Shown here one piece after another: positions 7,341-15,068 of a stretch of 19,270 bases of DNA. This DNA is from an uncultured Acidocella sp. (GTDB lineage Bacteria; Pseudomonadota; Alphaproteobacteria; Acetobacterales; Acetobacteraceae), in contig NZ_CAMIIE010000056.1 of the NCBI RefSeq assembly GCF_946222605.1, forward strand, positions 1 to 19,270. Direction: 5' to 3'. Under the pieces are notes generated by a model, which searched no databases, was not told the origin of the DNA, and saw only the letters and a list, made by a program, of their open reading frames with translations. The translations under genes were made by a program, and so were the position numbers. Numbering within the stretch: the stretch's first letter is position 1; every line of letters starts with the position of its first letter.

Positions 7341-7780
7341 GCCTGATCATCCGCCCCCTCTCAGCCGGGGATCGCGCCGGCTGGGATGCGCTCTGGCAAG
7401 GCTATTTGCGCTTCTATGAGGAAGATTTGCCGGACGAGGTTACCGAGATCGTCTTTCAGCGCCTGCTCGATCCGGCGGAGCCGATGGTGGCTCTGGTGGC
7501 GGAGCGCGAGGGGGTGTTGCTGGGTCTGGTGCATTGCGTGTTTCATCGCGGCACCTGGTCGGTGAGCGATGTCTGCTATCTGGAAGACCTGTTCACCGCC
7601 CCGGAAGCGCGCGGCCAGGGTGTGGGGCGGGGCTTGATCGAGGCGGTGTATGAGCTGGCGCGCGCGCGAGGTGTCGGCCGGGTTTATTGGGTGACGCAGG
7701 AGGGCAATAAAACCGCTCAGGCGCTCTATGAAAAACTCGCCGAGCGGGCGGATTTCATCCAGTACCGGAAAAGCCTGTGA
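7337..7780 (+). CDS. GNAT family N-acetyltransferase
   Basis: A 147-residue single-domain GNAT enzyme that would transfer an acetyl group from acetyl-CoA to an amine. The acetyl-CoA pyrophosphate loop is clear: R92-G-Q-G-V-G97 within DLFTAPEARGQGVGRGLIEA. Strand beta-4 with YLEDLF lies before it. A C-terminal WVTQEGNKTAQALYEKL contains the conserved Asn and the Tyr at 131 that usually acts as general acid. Length is standard. The substrate is not identifiable; neighbours suggest but do not show an amino sugar or peptide. It starts within the previous stop (ATGA at 7337-7340) and ends in GTGA, overlapping the next start, so it is translationally coupled on both sides. Confidence 0.9.
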   Translation: MSLIIRPLSAGDRAGWDALWQGYLRFYEEDLPDEVTEIVFQRLLDPAEPMVALVAEREGVLLGLVHCVFHRGTWSVSDVCYLEDLFTAPEARGQGVGRGLIEAVYELARARGVGRVYWVTQEGNKTAQALYEKLAERADFIQYRKSL

Positions 7781-8112
7781 ATCATGCCGCCGCCCTGGCG
7801 CTGCTGTTGCTCGCCGCCTGCCTGGAAGCTGGCGGAGATGCCTTGGCGCGGACGGCCTTGCACGCCCATGCGCTGCCCGTCCGGCTGGGGTTTTTCGGCG
7901 CGGCGGCGTTGGTGCTGTTCATCTATGGGGTGACGGTGAATTTGCCGCCCTGGGATTTCGGGCGGCTCCTTGGCGTCTATGTGGCGCTGTTCTTCGTGGT
8001 GGCGCAGCTGATCAATCTGTTCGCTTTCGGCGTGCGCCCCGGCCTGCCGGTGCTGGCGGGCGGGGCGCTGATCCTGGCCGGCGGCTTGCTGATGACCTTC
8101 TGGAAAAGCTGA
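7777..8112 (+). CDS. Small four-helix inner membrane protein, UPF0060/SMR-like
   Basis: A 111-residue, almost wholly hydrophobic protein with four predicted membrane helices at about 3-18, 34-53, 61-80 and 87-108. An acidic residue in helix 1 (E18 in AACLEAGGDAL) and the later GVRPGLPVLAGGALILAGG pattern recall small drug/metabolite-transporter proteins. The spacing looks closer to the UPF0060 (YnfA) family than to EmrE, but this is pattern memory, not alignment. The start is GTG 7777, which overlaps the GNAT stop (GTGA); no other start gives an intact first helix. It is the last gene before the hairpin cluster at 8127-8258. Function is unknown; a small transporter or a membrane partner of the upstream glycosyltransferase are both possible. 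Confidence 0.7.
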   Translation: MNHAAALALLLLAACLEAGGDALARTALHAHALPVRLGFFGAAALVLFIYGVTVNLPPWDFGRLLGVYVALFFVVAQLINLFAFGVRPGLPVLAGGALILAGGLLMTFWKS

Positions 8113-8126
8113 GGATTTTATAAAAC

Positions 8127-8258
8127 AAAAGTTTTTTGGTGCCGCTTTTTTACAAAAAAGCGGCGAAAATGTCTGGGGCTGTGGCAACGCCGTTGTCACC
8201 ACCCCAGACATTTCGTGGCCCTTTTTGAAAAGGGCACCCTTCGGCGCCCCCAAAATTT
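8127..8258. repeat. Triple-hairpin intergenic element, likely bidirectional terminator
   Basis: Between two convergent units lie three stem-loops in a row. Stem A is GCCGCTTTTTT/AAAAAAGCGGC (8141-8151, 8154-8164). Stem B is AAATGTCTGGGG/CCCCAGACATTT (8167-8178, 8202-8213) with a further inner pairing GTGGCAAC/GTTGTCAC. Stem C is GCCCTTTT/AAAAGGGC (8218-8225, 8228-8235), which could alternatively refold as GGGCACC/GGCGCCC (8232-8238, 8243-8249). The outer flanks mirror each other: AAAGTTTTTTGG on the left, and AAATTTTGGGGG read from the minus strand on the right. The A/T-rich stems give T-runs in both directions, so it can end transcripts from the valS side and from the pepN side. The layout resembles paired REP-like hairpins. 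Confidence 0.65.
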
Positions 8259-8267
8259 CTGCGCTTT

Positions 8268-8951
8268 TCAGGCGGCGGGCGTTGCCCCCTCCAGCCCATA
8301 TGTCCCCAGCACACGCTGCATCCAGCCCAGGAGCGCGTCGCTCGGCTGAAATAGCGGGGTGGAGGACATCAGCCTTCCCCATTGCAACGCGCCGAAGACG
8401 ATATGGTCCGCCCAGTTCGGCGCCTCGCCGGCGAGGAAGGGCTGGTCCGTCAGCAGTTTGCGCAATGGCCGCAGCACCAGGTCCAGCCGCTCCAGCGCCA
8501 GATGCCGGGTGGCGTCGAACTCCTCCAGCCGGCGCCCCAGCATCGCCTCGCGGGTCAGGCGGAAATATTCCTGGTCCTTCGGGTGCAGCCGGCGGTGGAT
8601 ATCCGCCACCAGCAATTGCGCCAGCGCCGGATGCAGCGAAGTCTCCGCCCATTGCTTGACGAACATGCTCAGCGCCCGGGCCGGCGGCTCGCCGAACAAG
8701 GAGGCCTCGTTCGGGTAGGTGCGCTCCAGATAATCGGCGATGATCTGGCTGTCGGAGACGATGTTGGCGCCATCCAGCAGCACCGGCACCTTGCCCTGGC
8801 CGGAGGCGGCAAGCGCCTCCTTTTCGGTGAAATGCCAGGGGATGGTCTCGTAATCGAGGTTCTTGTGCGCCAGCGCCAGCTTCACCCGCCAGCAATAGGG
8901 GGAGAAGCGGGTGCCGTCGGCGGCGGTGAGGTCGTAGAGGCTGCGGCTCAT
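8268..8951 (-). CDS. Glutathione S-transferase family protein, LigE/beta-etherase-like
   Basis: A 227-residue cytoplasmic GST-fold protein. The N-terminal thioredoxin-like domain begins SLYDLTAADGTRFSPYCWRV. The SPYCWRVKLAL segment (17-27) followed by KVPVLLDG and SDSQIIADYLERTYP is the pattern I associate with LigE-type beta-etherases and their relatives, which cleave ether bonds in lignin-like aryl compounds using glutathione. The C-terminal helical domain covers about 90-225 and includes FLAGEAPNWADHIVFG, the usual GST N-capping region. Lignin breakdown is not implied, since many relatives have unknown substrates. The start ATG overlaps the stop of the upstream gene (ATGA, 8948-8951), so it is the third gene of the pepN unit and is translationally coupled. 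Activity is uncertain; fold assignment is firm. Confidence 0.85.
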   Translation of the reverse strand: MSRSLYDLTAADGTRFSPYCWRVKLALAHKNLDYETIPWHFTEKEALAASGQGKVPVLLDGANIVSDSQIIADYLERTYPNEASLFGEPPARALSMFVKQWAETSLHPALAQLLVADIHRRLHPKDQEYFRLTREAMLGRRLEEFDATRHLALERLDLVLRPLRKLLTDQPFLAGEAPNWADHIVFGALQWGRLMSSTPLFQPSDALLGWMQRVLGTYGLEGATPAA

Positions 8952-9634
8952 CGCGCCGTCTGGCCGAACAGGATCTTGTTGGCGTCCTGGGTCACGGTGG
9001 GCGCGCTGTTGATCTCCTTCGCCTTCGCATAAGCGCGCTGCACCGCAGGGCGCGCGCTCATGCGCGCGAACCAGGCTTGCAGATGCGGGAAATCCTCCAG
9101 TTTCTGCTGCTGGCGCTCATAGGGGACGATCCAGGGATAGCTCGCCATATCCGCGATGGAGTAATCGCCGGCGATATAGTCGCGTCCGGCCAGCTGCTTG
9201 TTGAGCACGCCGTAGAGACGGTTGGTCTCCTTCACATAGCGCTCCATCGCGTAGGGGATGCGCTCGGGGGCGTATTGCACGAAATGGTGGTTCTGCCCGG
9301 CCATCGGCCCCAGCCCGGCCATCTGCCAGTACAGCCATTGCAGCACCGCGAAACGCGCGCGCGGGGCTTTGGGGAGGAACTGGCCGGTTTTGTCGGCCAG
9401 ATATTCCAGGATCGCACCGCTCTCGAAAATACCGAGCGGCGCGCCGCCATCGGCGGGGGCCATGTCGCGGATCGCGGGGATGCGGTTATTCGGCGCGAAG
9501 GCCAGGAAATCCGGGTTGAACTGCTCGCCCTTGGAGATGTTCACCGGGAAGATCTTGTAGTCCAGCCCGGCCTCTTCGAGGAAAATGCTGACCTTATGGC
9601 CGTTCGGCGTGGTCCAGTAATAAAGCTCGATCAT
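8948..9634 (-). CDS. yfcG: YfcG-like glutathione-dependent disulfide-bond oxidoreductase
   Basis: A 228-residue nu-class GST resembling E. coli YfcG along most of its length. YfcG has little transferase activity but reduces disulfides using bound glutathione or GSSG. Conserved blocks include TTPNGHKVSIFLEEAGLDY, with T9 and N11 at the positions that contact the glutathione disulfide in YfcG. APNNRIPAIRD, ADGG-PL-IFESGAILEYLADKTG and LGPMAGQNHHF also match. The C-terminal domain has YSIADMASYPW. Length matches YfcG within about 15 residues. GGAG lies eight bases before the ATG and overlaps the pepN stop (9646-9648), leaving an 11-base gap, so it is read with pepN. A thiol-redox role in the cytoplasm is the best inference. 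Confidence 0.92.
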   Translation of the reverse strand: MIELYYWTTPNGHKVSIFLEEAGLDYKIFPVNISKGEQFNPDFLAFAPNNRIPAIRDMAPADGGAPLGIFESGAILEYLADKTGQFLPKAPRARFAVLQWLYWQMAGLGPMAGQNHHFVQYAPERIPYAMERYVKETNRLYGVLNKQLAGRDYIAGDYSIADMASYPWIVPYERQQQKLEDFPHLQAWFARMSARPAVQRAYAKAKEINSAPTVTQDANKILFGQTAR

Positions 9635-9645
9635 TGCGTCACTCC

Positions 9646-12231
9646 TTACGCCAGCGCCTTCGAGGCCAGCTCATATGTGTTGGGGCTGAGATGTTCACGC
9701 GCCAGGATGCGTTCAAGCTCGGCCTGCATCAGCCCCTGGCGGGCGGCATCGAAACGCCGCCAATGGCCAAGGGCGGTGACCAGCCGGGCGGCGATCTGCG
9801 GGTTGGTCTCGTCCAGCCGCAGCACGAAATCCGCCAGCAGCTTGTAGCCAGCACCTGATGCGTCATGGAACACCGCCGGGTTGCCGGTGAAGGCGCCGAT
9901 GAGGGCGCGCACTCGGTTGGGGTTGCGCAGATCCATCGCCTTATGTTCCGCCAGCTTCTGCACCCGGGCCAGCGTGTCCGGCGCATTGCTGCGGGCCTGC
10001 ACGGCGAACCATTTATCCAGCACCAGCGGGGTGGAGTGCCATTCCGCGAAGAAGGCCTCCAGCGCCTGGTCACGGGCCGCGCCTTGCGTGTCCACGAGGC
10101 AGGCGAGGGCGGCCAGGCGCTCGGTCATGTTGCCGGCCTGCGCGAACTGGGTGGCGGCCGGGCCGCTCTCGCCGGCGGCGGTGAGATAGCCCAGCGCCGC
10201 ATTGCGCAGCGCCCGCGCCGCCATGGCCGGGCCGGAGACATCCTCCGGCGCGGCGGTGGCAAACCCGTCATAGGTGGCCTGGAATTCCGCCTTCAGCGCG
10301 CTGCCGAGCGCCTTACGGGCGGCCTGGCGCACGGCATGGATGGCATCCGGGTCCACCACCTCCATATCGTCGGCGAGCAGGCTCTCCATCGGCAGCACCA
10401 GCGCCTCGGCGGCGAAGGCGGGGTCGCGTTTGGCATCGGCCAGAATCGCGGCGATGGCGTCTTTCAGCCCGGCATCCAGGGTGAATGGCTTGCCCTGTTG
10501 ATGCGCGGCAACGCCCTCCAGCAGCACCGCGCTGGCGTAGCGCTGCAATGCATCCCAGCGATTGAACAGATCCCCATCATGCGCTGCCAGGAAGGCCAGA
10601 CGCTCCCGGCTTTGCCCCTTCAGCTTCACCGGGGCGGAGAAATGCCGGAACAAAGAAACGGCCTTCGGCGCCTGTTTCAGTTCGAAATCGAAGCGCTGCG
10701 ATTCCTCGCGCAGCAGCAGGGTTTCGGCGTGCAGCTCGGCGCCATTTTCATCCAGCAGCGCCATGGCGACCGGGATCAGCAGCGCCTGCTTCTCCGGCTG
10801 GCCGGGCGTGGGGGCGGTGTGCTGGCGCAGGGTGAGGGAGAAGGTTTTGGTGGCCTCGTCCCAGGCCTCGTCGAAACTCACCTCCGGCGTGCCGGCCTGG
10901 CCGTACCAGAGCATCAGCTGCTTGAGGTCGATCTCGGTCGCGGACTGCATCGCCGCCCAGAAATCCTCCACCGTCGCGGCGGAATTGTCGTTCTTGGCGA
11001 TATATTCATCCATGCCGCGCCGGAACGCCTCCGGCCCGATGATGGTGCGATACATCCGCACCAGCTCTGCCCCCTTCTCATAGATGGTGGTGGTGTAAAA
11101 ATTGTTGATTTCCAGATAGCTGGCCGGGCGCACCGGATGGGCCAGCGGGCCGGCATCGTCGCGGAACTGGGTGGCGCGCAGCAGCCGGACATCGGCGATG
11201 CGCTTCACCGCCGCGGAGAACTGGTCCGACATATATTGCTGGTCGCGGAAGACGGTGAGGCCCTCTTTCAGCGAGAGCTGGAACCAGTCCCGGCAGGTGA
11301 CGCGATCGCCGGTCCAGTTATGGAAATATTCATGTGCGATGACGCGTTCGACATTCTGGAAATCCGCATCGGTGGCGGTTTTGGAATCAGCCAGCACATA
11401 GGCGGTGTTGAAGATGTTGAGGCCCTTATTCTCCATCGCCCCGGCATTGAAATCCGAGACCGCGGCGATGTTGAAAATATCGAGATCATATTCGAGGCCG
11501 AAAACCTCCTCGTCCCATTTCATCGAGCGTTTCAACGCGCCCATGGCGTGGTCGCAGCGCGTCTCGTCGCCACGCTCCACCCACACGCCAAGCTCCACCT
11601 TGCGGCCGGAGGCGGTGGTGAACTCATCCTTCACCGCCACCAGATCAGCCGCCACCAGGGCGAAGAGATAGGAGGGTTTCGGGTGCGGGTCTTCCCATTC
11701 CGCATAGGCCTTGCCGTTCTCCACGCCGCTCGCCAGCTTGTTGCCGTTGGAGAGCAGGATGGGGAATTTATCCGCATCGGCGCGCATGCGCACATGGTAG
11801 CGCGCCATCACGTCCGGCCGGTCCGGGAAGAAGGTGATCTTGCGGAAGCCCTCCGCCTCGCACTGGGTGAAAAAGCCGGAGCCGGACATATAGAGGCCGG
11901 AGAGTTCGGTGTTGGCGGCGGGATCGATGCGCACGCTGGTTTCCAGCACCGCCTCGTCGGGCATCTCGGGCAGGGTCAGGCTCTGCGCGTCCAGCGTGTA
12001 GCGGTTATCGCCCAGCGCCTCGCCATTCAGCGCGATGGAGAGCAGTTCCAGCTTGCGCCCATCCAGCTTCAGCGGGCCGGGGGTGTTGCGCCGCAGTTTC
12101 AGGCGCGCATGCACGATGGTCGCCTCCGGCTCCAGCTCGAAATCCAGCGCCACATGTTCCACCAGGAAGGCGGGGGGGCGGTAATCGGCGAGCTTCACCG
12201 GGGTGCGGGGCGGGGTCTGTCCATCTGCCAT
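9646..12231 (-). CDS. pepN: Aminopeptidase N (M1 zinc metallopeptidase)
   Basis: An 861-residue PepN-type M1 aminopeptidase that removes N-terminal residues from peptides in the late stage of cytoplasmic protein turnover. The exopeptidase motif GAMEN is at 264-268. The zinc site is H300-E301-x2-H304 with E323 eighteen residues on (WFQLSLKEGLTV). The transition-state tyrosine is Y384 (NNFYTTTIYEKG). Each is offset by three from the E. coli PepN residues as I remember them (H297, E298, H301, E320, Y381). Length is close to the 870 of E. coli. I choose ATG 12231 (MADGQTPP): AGGA lies 11 bases upstream and the conserved DYRPPAF follows soon after. The frame stays open to an ATG at 12291, which would overlap the divergent gene's start. 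No motif is missing. It leads a three-gene unit with two GST genes. Confidence 0.96.
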   Translation of the reverse strand: MADGQTPPRTPVKLADYRPPAFLVEHVALDFELEPEATIVHARLKLRRNTPGPLKLDGRKLELLSIALNGEALGDNRYTLDAQSLTLPEMPDEAVLETSVRIDPAANTELSGLYMSGSGFFTQCEAEGFRKITFFPDRPDVMARYHVRMRADADKFPILLSNGNKLASGVENGKAYAEWEDPHPKPSYLFALVAADLVAVKDEFTTASGRKVELGVWVERGDETRCDHAMGALKRSMKWDEEVFGLEYDLDIFNIAAVSDFNAGAMENKGLNIFNTAYVLADSKTATDADFQNVERVIAHEYFHNWTGDRVTCRDWFQLSLKEGLTVFRDQQYMSDQFSAAVKRIADVRLLRATQFRDDAGPLAHPVRPASYLEINNFYTTTIYEKGAELVRMYRTIIGPEAFRRGMDEYIAKNDNSAATVEDFWAAMQSATEIDLKQLMLWYGQAGTPEVSFDEAWDEATKTFSLTLRQHTAPTPGQPEKQALLIPVAMALLDENGAELHAETLLLREESQRFDFELKQAPKAVSLFRHFSAPVKLKGQSRERLAFLAAHDGDLFNRWDALQRYASAVLLEGVAAHQQGKPFTLDAGLKDAIAAILADAKRDPAFAAEALVLPMESLLADDMEVVDPDAIHAVRQAARKALGSALKAEFQATYDGFATAAPEDVSGPAMAARALRNAALGYLTAAGESGPAATQFAQAGNMTERLAALACLVDTQGAARDQALEAFFAEWHSTPLVLDKWFAVQARSNAPDTLARVQKLAEHKAMDLRNPNRVRALIGAFTGNPAVFHDASGAGYKLLADFVLRLDETNPQIAARLVTALGHWRRFDAARQGLMQAELERILAREHLSPNTYELASKALA

Positions 12232-12289
12232 GCGTCTGTGCTTCCTGTTCATGCTGGCGAAATGCCGCCGCCACCGCATATGGTAGGGC

Positions 12290-13423
12290 ATGGATGGCGA
12301 GACATCTCTTCAGCTTGAGATTTTTCCGACGATTGCCGAGATCGGGCAAGAGGCATGGGATGGGTGCATCAGGGAAGATAACCCGTTTATCTCCTATGCG
12401 TTTCTCTCAAGCCTTGAGGAAAGCGGCTCGGTCGGCGCGCGCAGCGGCTGGCATCCGCGGCATCTGGCGCTGCGCGACGCGGCCGGGGGGCTGCAGGCCG
12501 TCGCCCCGGCTTACGCGAAAACCCATTCCTACGGCGAATATGTGTTCGACCAGGGCTGGGCGAATGCCTTTGAGCGCGCGGGCGGGCGCTATTATCCGAA
12601 ATTGCAGATTTCCGCGCCCTTCTCGCCGGTGCCGGGGCCAAGATTGCTGGGGGCGACACCTGAGGTGATGGCGGCGGCGCTTGAGGCGGCGTGCAACGCC
12701 ACCAAAACCTCATCAGCGCACGTGACCTTCTGCACCGAGGCGGAATGGGAGGGGCTGGGCCGCGCCGGCTGGCTGCAACGGCTGGGCATGCAATATCACT
12801 GGGAAAATCCCGGCTACGCGGATTTTGAGGAATTTTTGGCGGCACTTTCCTCGCGCAAGCGCAAGGCCATTCGCCGCGAGCGGCGCGACGCGCAGGCGGG
12901 CCTCACCTTCCGGGCACTGAGCGGGGCTGAGCTGACGCCCGCGATCTGGGCGAAATTCTATGAATTCTACCTCTCCACCGTCGAGCGCAAATGGGGCGGG
13001 GCCTATCTGACCCCGGAATTCTTCCCGCTCCTGGGCAAGCGTTTAGGCGAGCGCGTGGTGCTGATGCTGGCGGAACGGAACGGCAAGCCGATCGCCGGTG
13101 CGCTCAATCTGCGCGGCGACGGCGTGCTCTACGGGCGCAATTGGGGGGCGCTGGAAGATGTGCCCTTCCTGCATTTCGAGCTCTGCTATTATCAAGCGAT
13201 CGACTACGCCATCGCCCATGGGCTGAAGCGTGTGGAGGCGGGGGCGCAGGGGCAGCACAAGATCCAGCGCGGCTACCTGCCCAAACCGACCTACTCGGCG
13301 CATTATATTGTGCATCCCGGCCTGCGCGCGGCGGTGGCGGATTTCCTGACGGCCGAGCGCGAGGAGATGCTGAGCGCGATGGAGGCATTGGCGGCGGAGG
13401 GGCCGTATCGGCAGGAGGGTTAG
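12290..13423 (+). CDS. FemAB-like acyl/aminoacyltransferase (PF04339, GNAT fold)
   Basis: A 377-residue member of the PF04339 FemAB-like family, related to Fem peptidyltransferases that add amino acids to cell-wall precursors. Family blocks visible are SYAFLSSLEESGS (35-47), HSYGEYVFDQGWANAF (79-94), YYPKLQISAPFSPVPGPRLL (101-120) and the C-terminal EAGAQGQHKIQRGYLP followed by TYSAHYI (about 317-343). A basic RKRKAIRRERR stretch occurs at about 187-197. Its substrate is unestablished; the name is by fold. The ATG at 12290 has only AGGG one base upstream, so the ribosome site is poor and leaderless or weak initiation is possible; no closer in-frame start exists. It is divergent from pepN across 58 bases. 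Its stop overlaps by four bases the stop of the convergent gene on the minus strand. Confidence 0.88.
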   Translation: MDGETSLQLEIFPTIAEIGQEAWDGCIREDNPFISYAFLSSLEESGSVGARSGWHPRHLALRDAAGGLQAVAPAYAKTHSYGEYVFDQGWANAFERAGGRYYPKLQISAPFSPVPGPRLLGATPEVMAAALEAACNATKTSSAHVTFCTEAEWEGLGRAGWLQRLGMQYHWENPGYADFEEFLAALSSRKRKAIRRERRDAQAGLTFRALSGAELTPAIWAKFYEFYLSTVERKWGGAYLTPEFFPLLGKRLGERVVLMLAERNGKPIAGALNLRGDGVLYGRNWGALEDVPFLHFELCYYQAIDYAIAHGLKRVEAGAQGQHKIQRGYLPKPTYSAHYIVHPGLRAAVADFLTAEREEMLSAMEALAAEGPYRQEG

Positions 13424-14988
13424 GGCGACCGCATTTCCAAGGGTGGCAACGGACCGGAGAATATGTAGGTGACGATGTCCTGTTCGTAAGGAGCGTCTCG
13501 TTTGGTGACGAAGCTCTCTTCGGGCTTGCCGAAACGGGCAAGGGCGGTGGCGCGGCTTTTGTCCTGAACCGGCAAGCTGATGAAGAATTTTTCCACCGTT
13601 GGGTCGCCTTGATACCAATCTTGCTTGGCAAACCATTGGTAGGGCGCGATCCGGCCGTCATTGAGCGGGTTCAGCGCCGCGACGCGGATGGCGCCATTGG
13701 TTGCCACAACCGTGTCTGAGGCTTGCCAATAGCCAGCATAGCCACGTGTCAGCCCTCGTGCCTCAAGACTTGCGATATAGTTGGTTTCTTGGGTTGAGAA
13801 ACGGGGGGCGGGACCTGTCGCGGCGAGCACCTGCGCGATGCAACCGATCAACGAAAACAGGCTGACGACGGCGAGATAGACGCTGATGACCCGATCAGGC
13901 CGAAGGGTGCGGGCGGTGAGAATGGCGATACCAACCCAAGCCGGCAGCAGATAACGCTCTGTTGTCACATCAATCAATGAGTTTGTCGTCGTCACGGCGG
14001 CAATATTGGCCAGGGTCAGAAGAAGCAAACACAGATCGATAAAGCTTAAGCTGAACAAATGGCGCAGGGCCTGCCAAAGGGCGCGCAGCGTGAGAATGAT
14101 TAGAGGCAGGCGCAGGAAGGCCAGGAGCATGGGGCCAGGGGCGGCGCCAAAGGGAAGGCAGCCTAAAATCCCGAACCAGGCGATGAAGAATGAGCGCAGG
14201 GCAGTCGGCAGGTCTTTAAGCTGCGTCGGTCCGGGAATGGGGGTAGGGTGGGCGAAGCCGCCGGTTTGCGCGTTTAGATACACAGCCCCTACGCCCAGCG
14301 CCACGCTGCCCAGATAGAGGGCTAGCAGCCATCCTCCTCCCTGGCGCCAATGACGTAGCAAGGCAAAAGCGAGCGGTAAGGTGAGAATGAATTGATAAAA
14401 CGGGTCCGACATGGCGGCGTCGAAGGCGACCAATCCAACCGCAATAACCCAATCGCCGCGCCGGGAGCGCCTGGACAGGATCCTGTCGCAGAGCAGGATC
14501 GTTGCCAGCATGCAAAGCGTGGTCGGGATATGGTATGGCGCCTGAAAATATAAATTTGCGGTGAAATGGCCGAAAACCGGAATGAGAAGAATGGCGGCCA
14601 GAACCAGCCACGCCCGGAGGTTGGCCCGCGGATGGCTGCCCAAATAGGCGGCCAGACATGTAAATGCGGTCCATTGCAATGCCGGTACCAGGCGCAAGGC
14701 GATGGCGTAATCATGGGTGAGGCGCCAGATGATGGCGTAAGACAATTCATCCAGCCCCCAATAGCTATCTGTCGCCAGATACCAGCCGTGCAAGCGCCAA
14801 TTGCCTAATGCCATGTCTTGGCCGGCCAGCAGCGCATTCGCGGTATCGGAATTAACCGTCTCTAGCGGGAAAACCCAGTAATAGAAGCTGAACAGGCATA
14901 AAGCTGCAACCACCCAGCCTGCGAGCCGAAGCCCGTAGGCAGAGAGGCAAGGCGCGCCCGTTGGCTGGGCTGGAGCAGATGCGGGCAT
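13420..14988 (-). CDS. Polytopic membrane protein, GT-C-like glycosyltransferase candidate
   Basis: A 522-residue integral membrane protein with about ten to eleven hydrophobic helices between residues 20 and 390 and a hydrophilic C-terminal domain of about 120 residues. After helix 1 comes a loop rich in conserved-looking residues: ETVNSDTANALLAGQDM (43-59), NWRLHGWYLATDSYW (63-77), then DE at 80-81. GT-C enzymes, which use polyprenyl-phosphate sugars on the outer face, carry acidic catalytic residues in exactly this first loop, and I recall uncharacterised bacterial membrane proteins with similar HGW/DSFY-like loops. This is inference; no named family is recognised. The ATG at 14988 lacks a clear ribosome site. 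It is divergent from the GT2 gene 80 bases away and convergent with the FemAB-like gene with a four-base overlap. Base composition is lower in GC than the flanks (29 of 60 at 14521-14580). Confidence 0.7.
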   Translation of the reverse strand: MPASAPAQPTGAPCLSAYGLRLAGWVVAALCLFSFYYWVFPLETVNSDTANALLAGQDMALGNWRLHGWYLATDSYWGLDELSYAIIWRLTHDYAIALRLVPALQWTAFTCLAAYLGSHPRANLRAWLVLAAILLIPVFGHFTANLYFQAPYHIPTTLCMLATILLCDRILSRRSRRGDWVIAVGLVAFDAAMSDPFYQFILTLPLAFALLRHWRQGGGWLLALYLGSVALGVGAVYLNAQTGGFAHPTPIPGPTQLKDLPTALRSFFIAWFGILGCLPFGAAPGPMLLAFLRLPLIILTLRALWQALRHLFSLSFIDLCLLLLTLANIAAVTTTNSLIDVTTERYLLPAWVGIAILTARTLRPDRVISVYLAVVSLFSLIGCIAQVLAATGPAPRFSTQETNYIASLEARGLTRGYAGYWQASDTVVATNGAIRVAALNPLNDGRIAPYQWFAKQDWYQGDPTVEKFFISLPVQDKSRATALARFGKPEESFVTKRDAPYEQDIVTYIFSGPLPPLEMRSP

Positions 14989-15016
14989 GTAACGGGTCTA
15001 GCAAGAACTCGTTTCA

Positions 15017-15044
15017 TTGACGATGGACGCCTTCAAGATAAAAG
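15017..15044 (+). promoter_or_regulatory. Possible promoter for the GT2 gene
   Basis: TTGACG at 15017-15022 is followed after 16 bases by TAAAAG at 15039-15044, about 25 bases before the GT2 ATG. The -35 box is good and the -10 box weak (four of six). An inverted repeat CCTTC/GAAGG overlaps the spacer and -10 (15030-15034, 15044-15048) and could bind a regulator. Support is consensus only. Confidence 0.3.
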
Positions 15045-15068
15045 AAGGTACGGCGAAGAGGCGGTTTG

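Noticed and set aside
7726..8895. 389-codon minus-strand frame spanning the hairpin cluster
   Set aside because: It crosses the structured intergenic element and overlaps four real genes in other frames; no domain is seen.
9865..12318. Long open frame (about 817 codons) on the plus strand across pepN
   Set aside because: It is antisense to a complete aminopeptidase with every catalytic residue; the translation has no recognisable domain and shows His/Arg/Gly/Gln bias.
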